Of a stretch of DNA of 64,000 bases, positions 23,967 to 38,661 are shown piece by piece. The stretch's first letter is position 1. Each line of letters opens with the position of its first letter. The translations under genes and the position numbers were made by a program. The stretch is from Deinococcus sp. KSM4-11 (lineage in GTDB: Bacteria; Deinococcota; Deinococci; Deinococcales; Deinococcaceae): contig NZ_SSNX01000007.1 of assembly GCF_004801415.1 (NCBI RefSeq), positions 1-64,000 of the forward strand, in the 5' to 3' direction. The notes beneath the pieces were generated by a model. That model was given only the letters and a program-made list of their open reading frames with translations, ran no database searches and was not told where the DNA came from.

Positions 23967-23993
23967 CCGGTCAGGATAGGGGGATGGACGGGC

Positions 23994-25385
23994 TCAGAAG
24001 GCCTCATCCTCGTCGGTCAGGGCCGCGTTCGGGAGGGTCAGGACGAACTGCGCGCCGCCCTGGGGGTGATTTGCGCCCCGGAGGCTGCCGCCGTGCATGG
24101 CCGCGATCTGCCGGCTGACGCTCAGTCCCAGGCCCGAGGAGCCGGAGCCGCTCACGAAGGGATCGAAGATGCGCTCGCCCAGTTCGGTCGGCAGGCCAGG
24201 GCCGGAGTCCCGCACGGTGAAGGTCAGGGACTCCGGCGTGTCCTTCAGGTCGAGCGTCACGGTGCCCTCCGGCCCGGCGGCGCGGCGGGCGTTCGCCAGC
24301 AGGTTGCGCAGCGCCTGTGTCAGCCGGTCCGGGTCGCACAGGATGCCCACTGTCCAGTTCCCGCTGAAGGTGGTGCCCGGCACCAGCCGGTCCAGGCGGT
24401 CGCGGAGCGTCGTGGCCGGAATATAGTGCCACGCCAGCTTGATCTCCAGTTGCCCACGCGCAAGCTGCATCAGATCCTGCGTGGTGAAGGTCAGCTCGTC
24501 GGCGACCAGCGCGGCCCGCATGACCTCAGCATCCCCGGTGCGTTCTCCGGCCCGCGCCAGGCTGGCCCTCAACACCGTGAGCGGCGCGCCCAGCTCATGC
24601 ACGATCTGGCCGAGCAGCTGCTTCTCACGGGCCTGCCCGGCCTCGATTCTCACCAGCAGGCGGTTCAGGGCACTCAGTAGGCGGTGCACCTCGTCCTCGC
24701 GAACGGGCAGCGGCAGGGTCTCCAGGCTGTGGGTCGGGTCGATCCGGTCGGCGAGCGTGGCCGCCCGCTCCAGGCCGCTCAGCGACCGCTGCCCCACCCA
24801 CCACCCCACCAGCAGCAGCAGCAGCGGCGTGAACACCAGCGCCACCAGCAGCGCGCTCAGGGCGCTCTCGCGGGCCGCGATCAGGTCGTCCTCCGGCAGG
24901 CCCACCCACAGGGTTCCGAAGTCCCCGGCCTGCCGTTTCACGGCGCGCACGGTCGTGTCCTGGATGTTCACGCGGCTCTGTTCACCAAACGGGAACGGCG
25001 AGCGGTCGAACTCCCGCAGGATCGGGCTGGCGTAGATCACGGTGCCGTCCTTGACCAGCATGGTGTACGAGGTCGGGCCGCCCGCCGTCTTGCCTAAGCC
25101 CTGCCCGGTGCCAGTGAAGGCTTCAGCCAGCGTGTCCGCGCGTTCGTTCAGGCGGGCATTGAACTGCTGATCCATGCGCGAGAGCAGCAGCGCCACCACG
25201 CTCGCGCTGACCAGCATGATCATCAGCAGCGCCAGCGCGGAGTAGGTCAGGGCCAGCCGGAAGCGCAGCGAGTGCCGCCACGCGCCCGCCGCCGAGGGCA
25301 GGCCAGCCGCCCGAACCGCGCCCCCTGCTCCCGGCCGAACCTCAAGGGGCCGGGCGGGGGGCAGGGGGCGCGGCTGCGGCGTCAT
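23994..25385 (-). CDS. Sensor histidine kinase
   Basis: A 463-residue membrane sensor kinase. A proline-rich cytoplasmic start is followed by two transmembrane helices (about 44-70 and 175-197) around a roughly 105-residue extracytoplasmic sensor. A HAMP-like region and the phosphoacceptor box [15 protein letters not shown] (H263) follow. The N box ([13 protein letters not shown]), DSGPGL and [16 protein letters not shown] form the ATPase domain. The cognate response regulator is immediately upstream, 31 bases away, so the pair should be co-transcribed. The signal is unknown. Confidence 0.93.
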   Translation of the reverse strand: MTPQPRPLPPARPLEVRPGAGGAVRAAGLPSAAGAWRHSLRFRLALTYSALALLMIMLVSASVVALLLSRMDQQFNARLNERADTLAEAFTGTGQGLGKTAGGPTSYTMLVKDGTVIYASPILREFDRSPFPFGEQSRVNIQDTTVRAVKRQAGDFGTLWVGLPEDDLIAARESALSALLVALVFTPLLLLLVGWWVGQRSLSGLERAATLADRIDPTHSLETLPLPVREDEVHRLLSALNRLLVRIEAGQAREKQLLGQIVHELGAPLTVLRASLARAGERTGDAEVMRAALVADELTFTTQDLMQLARGQLEIKLAWHYIPATTLRDRLDRLVPGTTFSGNWTVGILCDPDRLTQALRNLLANARRAAGPEGTVTLDLKDTPESLTFTVRDSGPGLPTELGERIFDPFVSGSGSSGLGLSVSRQIAAMHGGSLRGANHPQGGAQFVLTLPNAALTDEDEAF

Positions 25386-25416
25386 GGACTAGCGCTGAAC
25401 CGCTGACAAGGACACG

Positions 25417-26076
<660 letters not shown>

Positions 26077-26121
26077 GGACGTCTCCTTCTGTCGAGTGGT
26101 GGGGAGGTGGCCGAAGCCGGC

Positions 26122-26550
26122 CTATTTCTGCCGGGCCGGAGCCTGGGTGGGGGTGGGCGTGCCCGAGGTCTTCAGTCCGGGCAGGCTCAGCGACTCACCG
26201 GCGGGCTGCAGATTCAACTTGAGCCTGTACAACGTAAGGAATTTGGCGAGGGTCATGGCGGCGTTCGCGCCGGGTTGCACGCTCAGCTGCCCACCTTCCA
26301 GCACGCCGTCGTAGCGGGTCTTCAGGGTCGGGTAGGTGCCCTTGGCCTTCTCGTCGTCGCTCAACGCGAACAGGATCACGACCGGTCCCTGGTAATCCTC
26401 GACCAGCTGCGCAGTGAACATCCCGCCAGTGCTCTCGCCGTCGCCCAGTTTGGTCTGCAGTTCCCGATCCCACACGCTCATCTTGAGCGCCTGGGCCGGG
26501 GTGGCCAGGGCGCTCAGAGCGAGGATCAGAAGGGCGGGGCGGATCATCAT
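26122..26550 (-). CDS. Secreted hypothetical protein upstream of a two-component system
   Basis: A protein of about 140 residues with a clear signal peptide ([19 protein letters not shown], cleavage after AQA). The mature part has no recognised domain. It ends in a T/P-rich, low-complexity tail. A -10 box TACACT (26554-26559, minus strand) lies so close that the second of two tandem ATGs (26547) is the likelier start on a leaderless mRNA. It may sense or modulate the neighbouring two-component system from the cell envelope, though only position supports this. Confidence 0.7.
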   Translation of the reverse strand: MMIRPALLILALSALATPAQALKMSVWDRELQTKLGDGESTGGMFTAQLVEDYQGPVVILFALSDDEKAKGTYPTLKTRYDGVLEGGQLSVQPGANAAMTLAKFLTLYRLKLNLQPAGESLSLPGLKTSGTPTPTQAPARQK

Positions 26551-26724
26551 GGCAGTGTACCTGCTTCACTCGCGAGGAGCGTGTCCGGGGAGCGGCCGGG
26601 AGCGCACGTGAGCCCCATCCGGGTCACGCACCGATCACGCTAACGTGTCAAGCTGACGCGCCCGTGACCGGGGGCAGGGTGGCCCTTAGGTGCCCTTCAC
26701 CTCTCCCCTCCCCTGCCGACCCGT

Positions 26725-28260
<1,536 letters not shown>

Positions 28261-28302
28261 GTCAGTTCCCCCGTTGTTTGATGGCCTCGATGGTCGGCAT
28301 GT

Positions 28303-28581
28303 TCAGCGCAGCACGGTGGCGCGCAGCAAGCCGTACACCAGCAGCACGGCTCCTAGGCCCTGAATCCAGCGTTCTCCACGGGCGTACAGCAGCGCGGCAC
28401 CCCCCAGCAGCGCGAACATCGCGCCGACCAGTACACTCCGCCACGGTTCCTGGAGCCGATCCGCACCGGCGTACAGGGCGAAGCCGATGGCCAGCCCCAC
28501 CGGCCCCAAGACCATGCGGGCCAGGTCGAGTTTCAGGGGCGATTTCTCCCCGGCCCGACCTTTGCCGACCGGTGGGCGCAT
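28303..28581 (-). CDS. Small membrane protein inside the 2-oxoacid dehydrogenase operon
   Basis: A 92-residue protein with three likely membrane segments (MVLGPVGLAIGFALYAGA, SVLVGAMFALLGGAALLYA, IQGLGAVLLVYGLLRATVL) after a basic N-terminus. Its start codon overlaps the stop of the E1 beta gene (TGATG) and E2 follows 42 bases later, so it is embedded in the operon. No family is recognised. A role in transport or membrane placement of the complex is only a guess. Confidence 0.75.
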   Translation of the reverse strand: MRPPVGKGRAGEKSPLKLDLARMVLGPVGLAIGFALYAGADRLQEPWRSVLVGAMFALLGGAALLYARGERWIQGLGAVLLVYGLLRATVLR

Positions 28582-29602
28582 CAGTAGTTCAGCGCCTTCA
28601 CGCAGGCGGCCAGGATGCGGTTCGGGCCGGGCAGGTACACCTTGTCCTGCACGTACGGGTACGGCGTGTCGAAGCCCGCCACCTGCCCCACCGGGGCGCG
28701 CAGCGTGTCGAAGGCCTGCTCCTGGATCACGTAGGCGACCTCACCCATGAAGTTGCTGGTGCGCGGGGCTTCGCTGACCAGCACGGCCCGGCCCGTCTTC
28801 TGCACGGAGCGCACCACCGTGCCCTGATCCCACGGCAGCAGCGAGCGCAGGTCGATGACCTCGGCGCTCACCCCCTCGGCGGCCAGGGCGGCGGCGGCGC
28901 GTTCTACATCCGGCATGACGCCCCCGTACCCGATTAGACTCAGATCCGTGCCTTCACGGCGCACGGCGGCCTCCCCGATCCGGACGGTGTAATCGTGGTC
29001 GGGAACCTCGCCCTTTGCCGCCCGGTAGAGGCGCTTTGGTTCGAAGAAGATCACGGGATCGTCGCCCCGGATGGCGGCCTTCAGCAGGCCCTTGGCGTCG
29101 TAGGGGGTGCTGGGCATCACGACCTTCAGGCCCGGTGTGTGGGTGTAGTAGCTTTCCGGGCTCTGGCTGTGGTGGTGCCCGCCCTTGACCCCGCCCCCGC
29201 TGGGCGTGCGGATCACCAGGGGGCAGGTGAACTGCCCGCCGCTGCGGTAGCGCAGTTTGGCCGCCTGGCTGATGATCTGGTCGAAGCCCGGCCCCATGTA
29301 ATCCGCGAACTGGATTTCCGCGACAGGACGCAGCCCCCGCGCGGCCATCCCGACCGCCGCGCCCACGATGCTCGCCTCCGAGAGTGGCGTGTCGAAGACC
29401 CGCTCCTTCCCGAAACGCGCCTGCAAACCGGCGGTGGCCATGAACACGCCCCCCCGCGCGCCGACATCCTCGCCGAACAGCACGACCCGCCGGTCGCGTT
29501 CGAGTTCCTCGGCGAGGGCCTCGGTCACCGCCTGGATCAGGTTGATGGTGCGGGTCTCCCCGTTCCCAGTCTCGGCCGTGTCCCGTTTCTCCTGCGTGGC
29601 CG

Positions 29603-29606
<4 letters not shown>
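28581..29606 (-). CDS. Branched-chain 2-oxoacid dehydrogenase E1 beta subunit
   Basis: The beta half of the thiamine-diphosphate-dependent E1 that decarboxylates 2-oxoacids. Its 341 residues include the N-terminal [29 protein letters not shown], the TPP-contacting MGPGFDQI and SGGQF regions, and the C-terminal transketolase domain ([12 protein letters not shown] and [17 protein letters not shown]). It overlaps the E1 alpha stop by four bases (ATGA), consistent with equal production of both subunits. The length and split E1 favour a branched-chain rather than an E. coli-type pyruvate complex. Confidence 0.93.
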
Positions 29607-30712
<1,106 letters not shown>

Positions 30713-30775
30713 GGGCGGAAGCCTCCTCGCTCGGATACCGCGCCGGTCGTCCAGCGGCGGTTCACGACGATCTGT

Positions 30776-30801
30776 CTAGAAAACACTTGTTAGGCATTCT
30801 A
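30776..30801 (-). promoter_or_regulatory. Candidate promoter and operator of the 2-oxoacid dehydrogenase operon
   Basis: On the minus strand a -10 box TAGAAT (30796-30801) is followed immediately by an imperfect dyad CTAACAAGTGTTTTCTAG covering the expected start of transcription. CTAGAA and TTCTAG also flank it as an inverted repeat. A repressor bound here would block transcription. No regulator gene is adjacent. Confidence 0.4.
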
Positions 30802-30976
30802 GCGGCACTGCGCGCCGGAACTTCACTGTTGGTGTGTCCTGCATGAACGGACAAAGCCGTGATAAAGCCTGTCTGAGACGCGTTTCACTGCTTTGTGAAT
30901 ACACGGTGGTTCGAATCTGTATTGTCGGTCATTCTTTAGGGCCGACCGCATCACCGTTCCACCTGCATCATCCGGC

Positions 30977-30982
30977 TACACT
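30977..30982 (+). promoter_or_regulatory. -10 element for mnmG
   Basis: TACACT ends 11 bases before ATG 30994 with no ribosome binding site between, indicating a very short leader or none. Confidence 0.45.
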
Positions 30983-30993
30983 GCTCGGTTGAG

Positions 30994-32799
<1,806 letters not shown>

Positions 32800-32835
32800 C
32801 GGTGAAACAAGATTAGCTGGGATTGACGGTCAGGG

Positions 32836-32864
32836 TGTTTCACGGGAAACTTGACGGTGAAACA
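32836..32864 (+). repeat. parS-like repeat, copy 2
   Basis: An exact second copy of the 29-base unit, 55 bases downstream of the first, lies just before the ribosome binding site of the LAGLIDADG-like gene. Its closeness to parA and parB (1.1-1.8 kb) supports a ParB-binding role. Confidence 0.65.
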
Positions 32865-32874
32865 GGGAGGTCGA

Positions 32875-33195
32875 ATGGAGGCATTTGAGCAAGGATTGGT
32901 GTTGGGCGTCCTGATCGGCGAAGGCCATTTTGGAGGCGACGGGAAACAACCTCAGGTCACGGTGCGCATGCACACCCGCCATGAAACGCTCTTCAACACA
33001 CTGGTCAGACTCGTTCCCGGCTCGAAGCTGTATGGCCCCTACCAGCACGGGGGCCGATCGTATTTTCAATGGATGGTTCGGGGCGCCCTCCTGAAAGACA
33101 CCCTTGTGCCGATGCTCGACGCTCTCCCGCTCCAGCACATCGACATCCACGTCTATGAGCGCTACCTCGACATGAAAGCCAGGTATCGGCTGTGA
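32875..33195 (+). CDS. LAGLIDADG-like small protein
   Basis: A 106-residue protein from ATG 32875, with a GGGAGG site upstream. Residues 7-21 ([15 protein letters not shown]) match the LAGLIDADG helix, with the acidic residue as E. The remaining [20 protein letters not shown] and [19 protein letters not shown] fit the beta-beta-alpha pattern of one LAGLIDADG domain. Homing endonucleases need two such motifs or a dimer, and related domains also occur in the regulator WhiA. It sits between mnmG and rsmG, overlapping the latter by four bases, rather than in an intron. It may therefore be a domesticated DNA-binding protein. Confidence 0.75.
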   Translation: MEAFEQGLVLGVLIGEGHFGGDGKQPQVTVRMHTRHETLFNTLVRLVPGSKLYGPYQHGGRSYFQWMVRGALLKDTLVPMLDALPLQHIDIHVYERYLDMKARYRL

Positions 33196-33929
33196 CGCCT
33201 GAAGCAGAGCAGCTTCTACTCGACGGTCTCGACGCATTCGGACTCCAGCCAGACCCGACCGCCGTCCAGCGCTTCCGACACTTGCTGACCCTGTTGCAAG
33301 ATGGCAACGCTCTGGTGAACCTGACTGCCCTGAAGTCTGAACACGACATCGTGCTCAAACACTTCGTGGATTCAGCCAGCTGTCTGCTCGGAGGCCATCT
33401 GGCCGGTGACCAGCAGGTCATCGATATTGGAACCGGAGCGGGCTTTCCATCGCTTCCACTCGCCATCTTGAATCCGGCCTTGCGGATGACTCCACTGGAT
33501 TCGATTCGGAAAAAGATCGACTTCGTCCGGGCCACGGCAGAAGCGCTGGAGATGAACCATGTTCATCCACTGGTTGGACGCGCTGAAACGCTGGGCCAAA
33601 CGCCAGAGCACCGGGGCCGCTACGACCGCGTAGTGATTCGCGCGGTCGCCGCCTTGCCGGTGGTGATGGAACTGTCGCTCCCGCTGTTGCGCCCAGGCGG
33701 CCTGCTGGTTGCCCAGAAGGGAGCCATCGGCGCGGAGGAAATGGCCGCCGGGGAGCGCGCTGCTGCGGAACTGGGCGGACAGGTCGCCTCGGTAGAAGCA
33801 TTCGAATTGCCTGTCCTGCACGACAGGCGAAGCCTGGTGATCGTGGAGAAGACGCGGCCCACGCCAGCCAGATACCCCAGGCGAGAGGGTGTACCCGCCC
33901 AGCAGCCGCTATTCTGGAAGGCGAAGTGA
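33192..33929 (+). CDS. rsmG: 16S rRNA guanine-527 N7-methyltransferase RsmG
   Basis: RsmG (GidB) methylates N7 of G527 in 16S rRNA using SAM. Of 245 residues, the N-terminal helical part ([25 protein letters not shown]) and motif I ([17 protein letters not shown]) are typical. The substrate-pocket stretch [17 protein letters not shown] and the phrase [23 protein letters not shown] complete the family pattern. The GTG start overlaps the preceding stop (GTGA), so it is translationally coupled to the LAGLIDADG-like gene. Confidence 0.95.
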   Translation: MTPEAEQLLLDGLDAFGLQPDPTAVQRFRHLLTLLQDGNALVNLTALKSEHDIVLKHFVDSASCLLGGHLAGDQQVIDIGTGAGFPSLPLAILNPALRMTPLDSIRKKIDFVRATAEALEMNHVHPLVGRAETLGQTPEHRGRYDRVVIRAVAALPVVMELSLPLLRPGGLLVAQKGAIGAEEMAAGERAAAELGGQVASVEAFELPVLHDRRSLVIVEKTRPTPARYPRREGVPAQQPLFWKAK

Positions 33930-33939
33930 CGGTGACTCC

Positions 33940-34689
33940 TTGAAAGCACTCGGAATCGTGAACCAGAAAGGTGGCGTCGGCAAAACGACGACAGCAGTGA
34001 ATCTCGCCGCCTACCTGGCCGCCGGTGGCCGCAAGGTCTTGCTCCTCGATATGGATCCTCAGGGCAACGCGACCAGCGGTCTGGGACTGCGCGGCGCGGA
34101 GCAGGGGCTGTATGAGGCCTTGGGAGATCCGTCGAAAGCTGCGGAGTACACGCGCTCTACGGCGCAGCCTGGACTGGACGTGCTGCCGTCTACGCCTGAC
34201 CTGGCCGGGGCAGGGGTCGAGCTGGCCGACGATCCGGACGCGCTTGGGCGCCTGCTGGCCAGCATCCGGGGCTATGACCTGGTGATCATCGATGCGCCGC
34301 CCAGCCTGGGTCCACTCACTGTGAATGTCCTGGCGGCGGCGCATGCCCTGCTGATCCCTTTGCAGGCGGAATATTACGCATTGGAAGGGCTGGCCGGACT
34401 GATGGAGACGGTGGAGCGTGTGCAGGGCGGGCTGAACCCGCGCTTGAAAGTGCTGGGCGTGGTTCTGACCATGTTCGACGGTCGCACCAACCTCTCGCAG
34501 GAAGTGGAGACCATGGTTCGGCAGCATTTCGGCGAACTGGTGTTCTGGTCCGTGGTGCCCCGAAACGTCCGGCTGTCGGAGGCGCCCAGTTACGCCAAGC
34601 CGATCAACGCCTTCGCGCCGCTGTCGAGTGGTGCCGCCTCCTACAAGCGGCTGGCCGAGGAGGTGCTGCAGCGTGTCGAAAAAATCTAG
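33940..34689 (+). CDS. parA: Chromosome-partitioning ATPase ParA
   Basis: ParA (Soj) is the ATPase that, with ParB and parS, moves the newly copied origins apart. The 249-residue protein has the deviant Walker A motif [11 protein letters not shown] (residues 8-18), [14 protein letters not shown] and the Walker [14 protein letters not shown] place the start at TTG 33940, directly before [11 protein letters not shown]; the upstream frame looks non-coding and overlaps rsmG. No strong ribosome binding site is visible, which suggests coupling to rsmG translation. The start codon is therefore uncertain. Confidence 0.95.
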   Translation: MKALGIVNQKGGVGKTTTAVNLAAYLAAGGRKVLLLDMDPQGNATSGLGLRGAEQGLYEALGDPSKAAEYTRSTAQPGLDVLPSTPDLAGAGVELADDPDALGRLLASIRGYDLVIIDAPPSLGPLTVNVLAAAHALLIPLQAEYYALEGLAGLMETVERVQGGLNPRLKVLGVVLTMFDGRTNLSQEVETMVRQHFGELVFWSVVPRNVRLSEAPSYAKPINAFAPLSSGAASYKRLAEEVLQRVEKI

Positions 34690-35512
34690 TCTCGGCCGCG
34701 GGCTCGATGCGCTGCTCGCGCGGCCCTCGGCGGATGTGCCCAGCGGGCCGCAGGTGCAGACGCTGAAGATCGACCGGATCGTCCAGGCCACCTATCAGCC
34801 CCGGCAGGTCTTCCAGCCCGAAGCTCTGGCCGAACTCGCGCAGAGCATCCGCGAGAAGGGCGTGCTGCAGCCGCTGCTGGTGCGCCCGCGCGGCGACGCT
34901 TTCGAGATCGTGGCCGGCGAGCGCCGATGGCGGGCGAGTCAGCTGGCCGGACTGACGGAACTTCCCGTGATTATCCGGGATCTGGCCGACCGGGACGCCC
35001 TGGAAATCGCGATCGTTGAGAACCTGCAGCGCGAGGATCTGGGTCCGCTGGAAGAAGCCCGGGCGTATCAGGCCCTGCTGGAGCACGGCCTGAACCAGGA
35101 AGGCGTGGCCCAGGCCGTCGGGAAGGGCCGCAGTACCGTCGCCAACGCCCTGCGACTCCTGGCCTTGCCTGCTCCAGCACTCAGTGCCTTGGAGGCCGGT
35201 GACATCAGCGCTGGCCACGCCCGCGCCATCCTCGCGCAGCCGGAAGCTGACCGCGTGTGGGCACTGGAACAGATCCGCTCGCGGAGCCTGAACGTCCGGG
35301 AGGCCGAGGGCCTCAAGCGTGAGGCCAGGGTGTCTCAGCCGGTCAAGGTGAATCCCCCCCGGGCCTTCCGGCAGGTGGAACTGGATCTGAGCCGCCGCAC
35401 GGGCACCCGCGTGAAGATCACCGGCGCCGACAAGGGCCGGATCGAACTCAATTACGCGAGCCGTGAGGAACTCGACCGGATTCTGGAATTGCTCGGCTAC
35501 AACGCCGAATAA
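34673..35512 (+). CDS. parB: Chromosome-partitioning protein ParB
   Basis: ParB (Spo0J) binds parS sites and spreads along DNA as a CTP-dependent clamp. From GTG 34673 ([18 protein letters not shown]) it has 279 residues. It contains the CTP-binding ParB motif with GERRWRA, the helix-turn-helix ([23 protein letters not shown]) and a C-terminal dimerisation region. It overlaps parA by 17 bases. Candidate parS sites lie at 32781 and 32836. Confidence 0.96.
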   Translation: MSKKSSLGRGLDALLARPSADVPSGPQVQTLKIDRIVQATYQPRQVFQPEALAELAQSIREKGVLQPLLVRPRGDAFEIVAGERRWRASQLAGLTELPVIIRDLADRDALEIAIVENLQREDLGPLEEARAYQALLEHGLNQEGVAQAVGKGRSTVANALRLLALPAPALSALEAGDISAGHARAILAQPEADRVWALEQIRSRSLNVREAEGLKREARVSQPVKVNPPRAFRQVELDLSRRTGTRVKITGADKGRIELNYASREELDRILELLGYNAE

Positions 35513-35531
35513 CGGTACTGGCTGCAACAGG

Positions 35532-35562
35532 GGAGGGGGGACGCGGTGCACGTCTCCCCTCC
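35532..35562. terminator. Hairpin between parB and the VanW gene
   Basis: A 12-bp stem (35532-35543 with 35551-35562, one G-U pair) around a 7-base loop lies between two converging genes. It has no T-tract, so its efficiency is uncertain. Confidence 0.6.
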
Positions 35563-35575
35563 AGCCTGTCTTGGG

Positions 35576-36976
35576 TCAGCGGCGGGTGCCGACGAGGTAG
35601 ATGTTCGGCCAGGGCCGGTAGGAGGAACGCAGGACATCCTGTTTGAAGGCCTTGCCCCCGCGGACGAAGGAGCGGGTGACCTCGATGACTGCTCCCGGCG
35701 CGGCCCAGTCCACCTGTTTGCGCTGCCCGGCGGCCAGCGTGGCATCCGGAATCAGGCGGTCGGCCGGCGAGGGGGTCGACTTCAGCGTGTTCGGTCTGCC
35801 GAGTTCGACGGTGAAATCACGTGCCCTGCCGAACACGCTGACACTCAGGCGCGCTTCGTCGTCGTCCCAGTCGGTCTGGAACCACAGCGCGCCGCCCGTG
35901 TCATTGCGGAACTTCAGGTCGAGGCTCGGCTGGTAGATGGTGGCGTCCAGCCCCTGAGGATCGTAGTAGTGCACCTGATACGAGTGGTTCTGACGTTGCA
36001 GGATCGGCAGGCCCGCGCCGTAGAGCGCCCGGAACACGGTCGTGCTGACCTGGCAGATGCCGCCGCCCACGCCGTCGGCCGTGCGCTCACCGGCAATGAC
36101 CAGCCCGGTCACGAAGCCCGTCCGAAGCTCCACCGGGCCCACCAGCTCGTTGAAGGAGAGGGTCGTGCGGTCGACCAGGCGATCCCTAAAGTGGCTGGCC
36201 CCCACGTGGATATTCGTCATGCGGGCCGGGCTGCTCCCGTAGTAGTTCGTCTCGCCCGTGTTCAGCAGGGTGGTAATGCCGCGTTGTTGGAAGAACTGGA
36301 GCGTGCGGGAGGGAATCGTCTGTCCACTGACCACCACGGCGGCCTTTACGCCTTGAGGGGCTTTGAGAGTGTCCAGCACATTCTGCTGGGTGCGGGCCAG
36401 GTCGACGTTCAGGCCATTGCGCTGGACGACGGCCCAGCCGTTCCAGAGTTCCTCGAAGCGGGCATCCTGAGCGGCGGTGGGCAGGGAGGCCATAAAGGCC
36501 TTCAGATCCGCGTCCAGACTCGCGGTGATGGTGCCCCGTGCGCGGAGCTGGGCCGCCCGTGCGCCGGGAATCGTGAGGGTGCGCGAGAACGGCACGGTCG
36601 TGACCTTGCCATCCACCAGGGCCGGCCAACTGCTGTCCACCGTGATGAGCAGGGGTGCGCTGCTCACGACGGGGGCCACCTGCACCTGCGGGAGCGGCAC
36701 GGCTGGGGTGACCTGCGGGGGCACGGTCGGTTCCAGCGGGGGAGAGGGCGGGGTGGCCGGAACCTCCACCGGCGGCAGTTCCGGCATCACCGGTGCTGGT
36801 ACGGGCGTGGGCGCCACGAACGGGGGTTCATCCACCGGAGGCGCTGGAGTCGGTTCGGGCACCGGAGTCGGGGTATTGGCCGGGGGCAGGGCCGGAATGA
36901 CCGGCGTCTGATCCTGCGCCTGCACCGACGGCAGCGCCAGGGCCAGGCTGAGGGCCAGCAGCAGACGGAACTTCAT
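35576..36976 (-). CDS. Secreted VanW-family protein with proline-rich linker
   Basis: A 466-residue exported protein. A signal peptide ([20 protein letters not shown]) is followed by a roughly 85-residue Pro/Thr/Val-rich linker (about 24-110). A region resembling the peptidoglycan-binding YoaR-like part comes next, then the VanW domain with the signature [27 protein letters not shown] and [13 protein letters not shown]. VanW was named for a vancomycin-resistance cluster, but its function is unknown. The linker could span the thick Deinococcus wall. No Van genes are nearby. Confidence 0.85.
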   Translation of the reverse strand: MKFRLLLALSLALALPSVQAQDQTPVIPALPPANTPTPVPEPTPAPPVDEPPFVAPTPVPAPVMPELPPVEVPATPPSPPLEPTVPPQVTPAVPLPQVQVAPVVSSAPLLITVDSSWPALVDGKVTTVPFSRTLTIPGARAAQLRARGTITASLDADLKAFMASLPTAAQDARFEELWNGWAVVQRNGLNVDLARTQQNVLDTLKAPQGVKAAVVVSGQTIPSRTLQFFQQRGITTLLNTGETNYYGSSPARMTNIHVGASHFRDRLVDRTTLSFNELVGPVELRTGFVTGLVIAGERTADGVGGGICQVSTTVFRALYGAGLPILQRQNHSYQVHYYDPQGLDATIYQPSLDLKFRNDTGGALWFQTDWDDDEARLSVSVFGRARDFTVELGRPNTLKSTPSPADRLIPDATLAAGQRKQVDWAAPGAVIEVTRSFVRGGKAFKQDVLRSSYRPWPNIYLVGTRR

Positions 36977-37049
36977 GTCCCGGAGTATTTCACGGGCCTG
37001 CCCGAGCCCGGTGAGCGCCTTCCGTAGGACGGGAAGGCCGTGGGCCGTC

Positions 37050-38045
37050 TCAGTGGGACGGCTCTGCCACGGTCAGGTCGCGGGCGATCTGGGTCACGGC
37101 GAGGTCGGCGTGGAAGCGGCCGTTCTCGATGAACACCTGGTTGGTCTTGCCCGCGAAGCCCGCACTGCCCACCACATACAGCCCCGGCACGCTGCTCTCG
37201 TAGTGCTCGCTGAGCACCAGGCAGGCGTCGGGCTGGGCCGCGAGGTTCAGGTCGGCCAGGAACGACAGGTCGGGTCGGTACCCGGTCAGGGCGAAGGTGA
37301 AGTGCGTGGGCAACTCGAAGGTCGAGCCGTCCTCGCGCTGCACCTGCACGCTGTCCTGGTCGATGCCGACCACGCGTGAGCTGAAGTGCGCGCTGATGCT
37401 GCCCTCCTTGATGCGGTTCTCCAGATCCGGGCGCACCCAGTACTTGATGGTGCTCTTCAGTTCCGGTGCCCGCACGACCATCGTGACCCTGGCTCCGCCC
37501 CGCCACAGGTCGAGCGCCGCATCGGCCGCCGAGTTCCCCGCGCCGATCACCGTGACGTCCAGGCCCATGAAGGGATGCGCCTCGGTGTAGTAGTGGCTGA
37601 CGTTCTCGCCGTCCTCGCCGGGAATGCCCAGGGGCAGCGGATGGTCGTAGTAGCCGGTCGCGACGATCACCCGCCGGGCCTCGACCACGTCGGGCGTGCC
37701 GTCGCGCGCCTCGATGGCCACGGTGAATCCGGCGGGCGCCGCATGCACCCGCGTGACCTGGGTGTACTGCTCGACGTTCAGTGCCTCGCGCTGCGTGACC
37801 AGCCGGTAGTACATCAGCGCGTCCCGCCGGTCCGGCTTGTCATGCCCGGTCACCATGGGATGGTTGCCGATCTCCAGTTCCGGCGCGGTCGTGAAGAAGG
37901 TCATGTACGTCGGGTACTCGAAGATGGCATTGACGACGCAGCCCTTCTCCAGCACCACATAACTCAGGCCGGCGCGCTTGCAGGCGATGGCGGCGGCCAG
38001 CCCTACGGGGCCGGCTCCGACGATGGCGACATCCACGAGACTCAT
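37050..38045 (-). CDS. YpdA-family bacillithiol-disulfide-reductase-like flavoprotein
   Basis: A 331-residue flavoprotein resembling YpdA (Bdr), which reduces bacillithiol disulfide with NADPH. The FAD motif [21 protein letters not shown] is at the start, the NADPH motif [17 protein letters not shown] lies mid-protein, and [21 protein letters not shown] is near the end. YpdA has an unusual active-site Cys in the phrase [22 protein letters not shown], and that phrase is present here. ATG 38045 is chosen at the Rossmann motif. This suggests the organism uses bacillithiol, as known for Deinococcus. Confidence 0.88.
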   Translation of the reverse strand: MSLVDVAIVGAGPVGLAAAIACKRAGLSYVVLEKGCVVNAIFEYPTYMTFFTTAPELEIGNHPMVTGHDKPDRRDALMYYRLVTQREALNVEQYTQVTRVHAAPAGFTVAIEARDGTPDVVEARRVIVATGYYDHPLPLGIPGEDGENVSHYYTEAHPFMGLDVTVIGAGNSAADAALDLWRGGARVTMVVRAPELKSTIKYWVRPDLENRIKEGSISAHFSSRVVGIDQDSVQVQREDGSTFELPTHFTFALTGYRPDLSFLADLNLAAQPDACLVLSEHYESSVPGLYVVGSAGFAGKTNQVFIENGRFHADLAVTQIARDLTVAEPSH

Positions 38046-38100
38046 GCCCGGCATTCTGTCAAAGGCCCGGCGGCCGGACTGCATGGGCGGCACGGTGAGC

Positions 38101-38658
38101 CTATAGATGGCAGGTGGCCACACCAGCGCCACTTCCCGGTGTGCCGGTGCGCGTCAGGATCACGTCCACCTCGGCGTGCCCGGCGGGCATCATGTCGCTG
38201 ACGGCGGTGTGCTGGGCCACGACCTGTACCCGCAGCGGCCCGAAGATGCGTTCCGAATTCAGGTCGGCACTCCCTCCCGCCCGCACCTTCTCCTCGACCC
38301 AGGCGCGCACCCCACTCAGGCTATCCGTCCCCGTGCCGAAACACCCGGACGCGAGCGTGGCCCCCATCCGCCCGAACAGTTTCGCCACGGCCGCCGCATT
38401 CTGCGTGAGGCCCGTGTCGGTGCCCACGTAGGACAGATGGGCGCCGGTCACCGCCGCTGGGCCACTGAGGAGCAGGAACCACTCGCCGCCGTAGCTGCCG
38501 GGCTGGAGCTGCACGCCCCGGCTGCCGCGCGGCACCTGCGCTTCCGGCAGCGGGGTGGCGCTGCGGAACACCCCGTCGCCGTAGAGGCGGGGCAGGAGAT
38601 CCACGCTGACCGCACCCGCCTGGGTGAGCAGCAGCAAGGGCAGCAGGGCGCGGGGCAT
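38101..38658 (-). CDS. Secreted hypothetical protein in the subtilase operon
   Basis: A 185-residue protein with a signal peptide ([19 protein letters not shown]). Two cysteines (GCFGTG and CHL at the C-terminus) could form a disulfide outside the cytoplasm. It follows the subtilase gene by three bases, so the two are co-transcribed. I recognise no domain. Possible roles are a protease partner, inhibitor or substrate. Confidence 0.7.
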   Translation of the reverse strand: MPRALLPLLLLTQAGAVSVDLLPRLYGDGVFRSATPLPEAQVPRGSRGVQLQPGSYGGEWFLLLSGPAAVTGAHLSYVGTDTGLTQNAAAVAKLFGRMGATLASGCFGTGTDSLSGVRAWVEEKVRAGGSADLNSERIFGPLRVQVVAQHTAVSDMMPAGHAEVDVILTRTGTPGSGAGVATCHL

Positions 38659-38661
38659 GGT

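Noticed and set aside
30885..30905. GTTTCACTGCTTTGTGAAT as a third parS-like site upstream of mnmG
   Set aside because: The symmetry is broken and the match to TGTTTCACGTGAAACA is clearly poorer than at 32781 and 32836.
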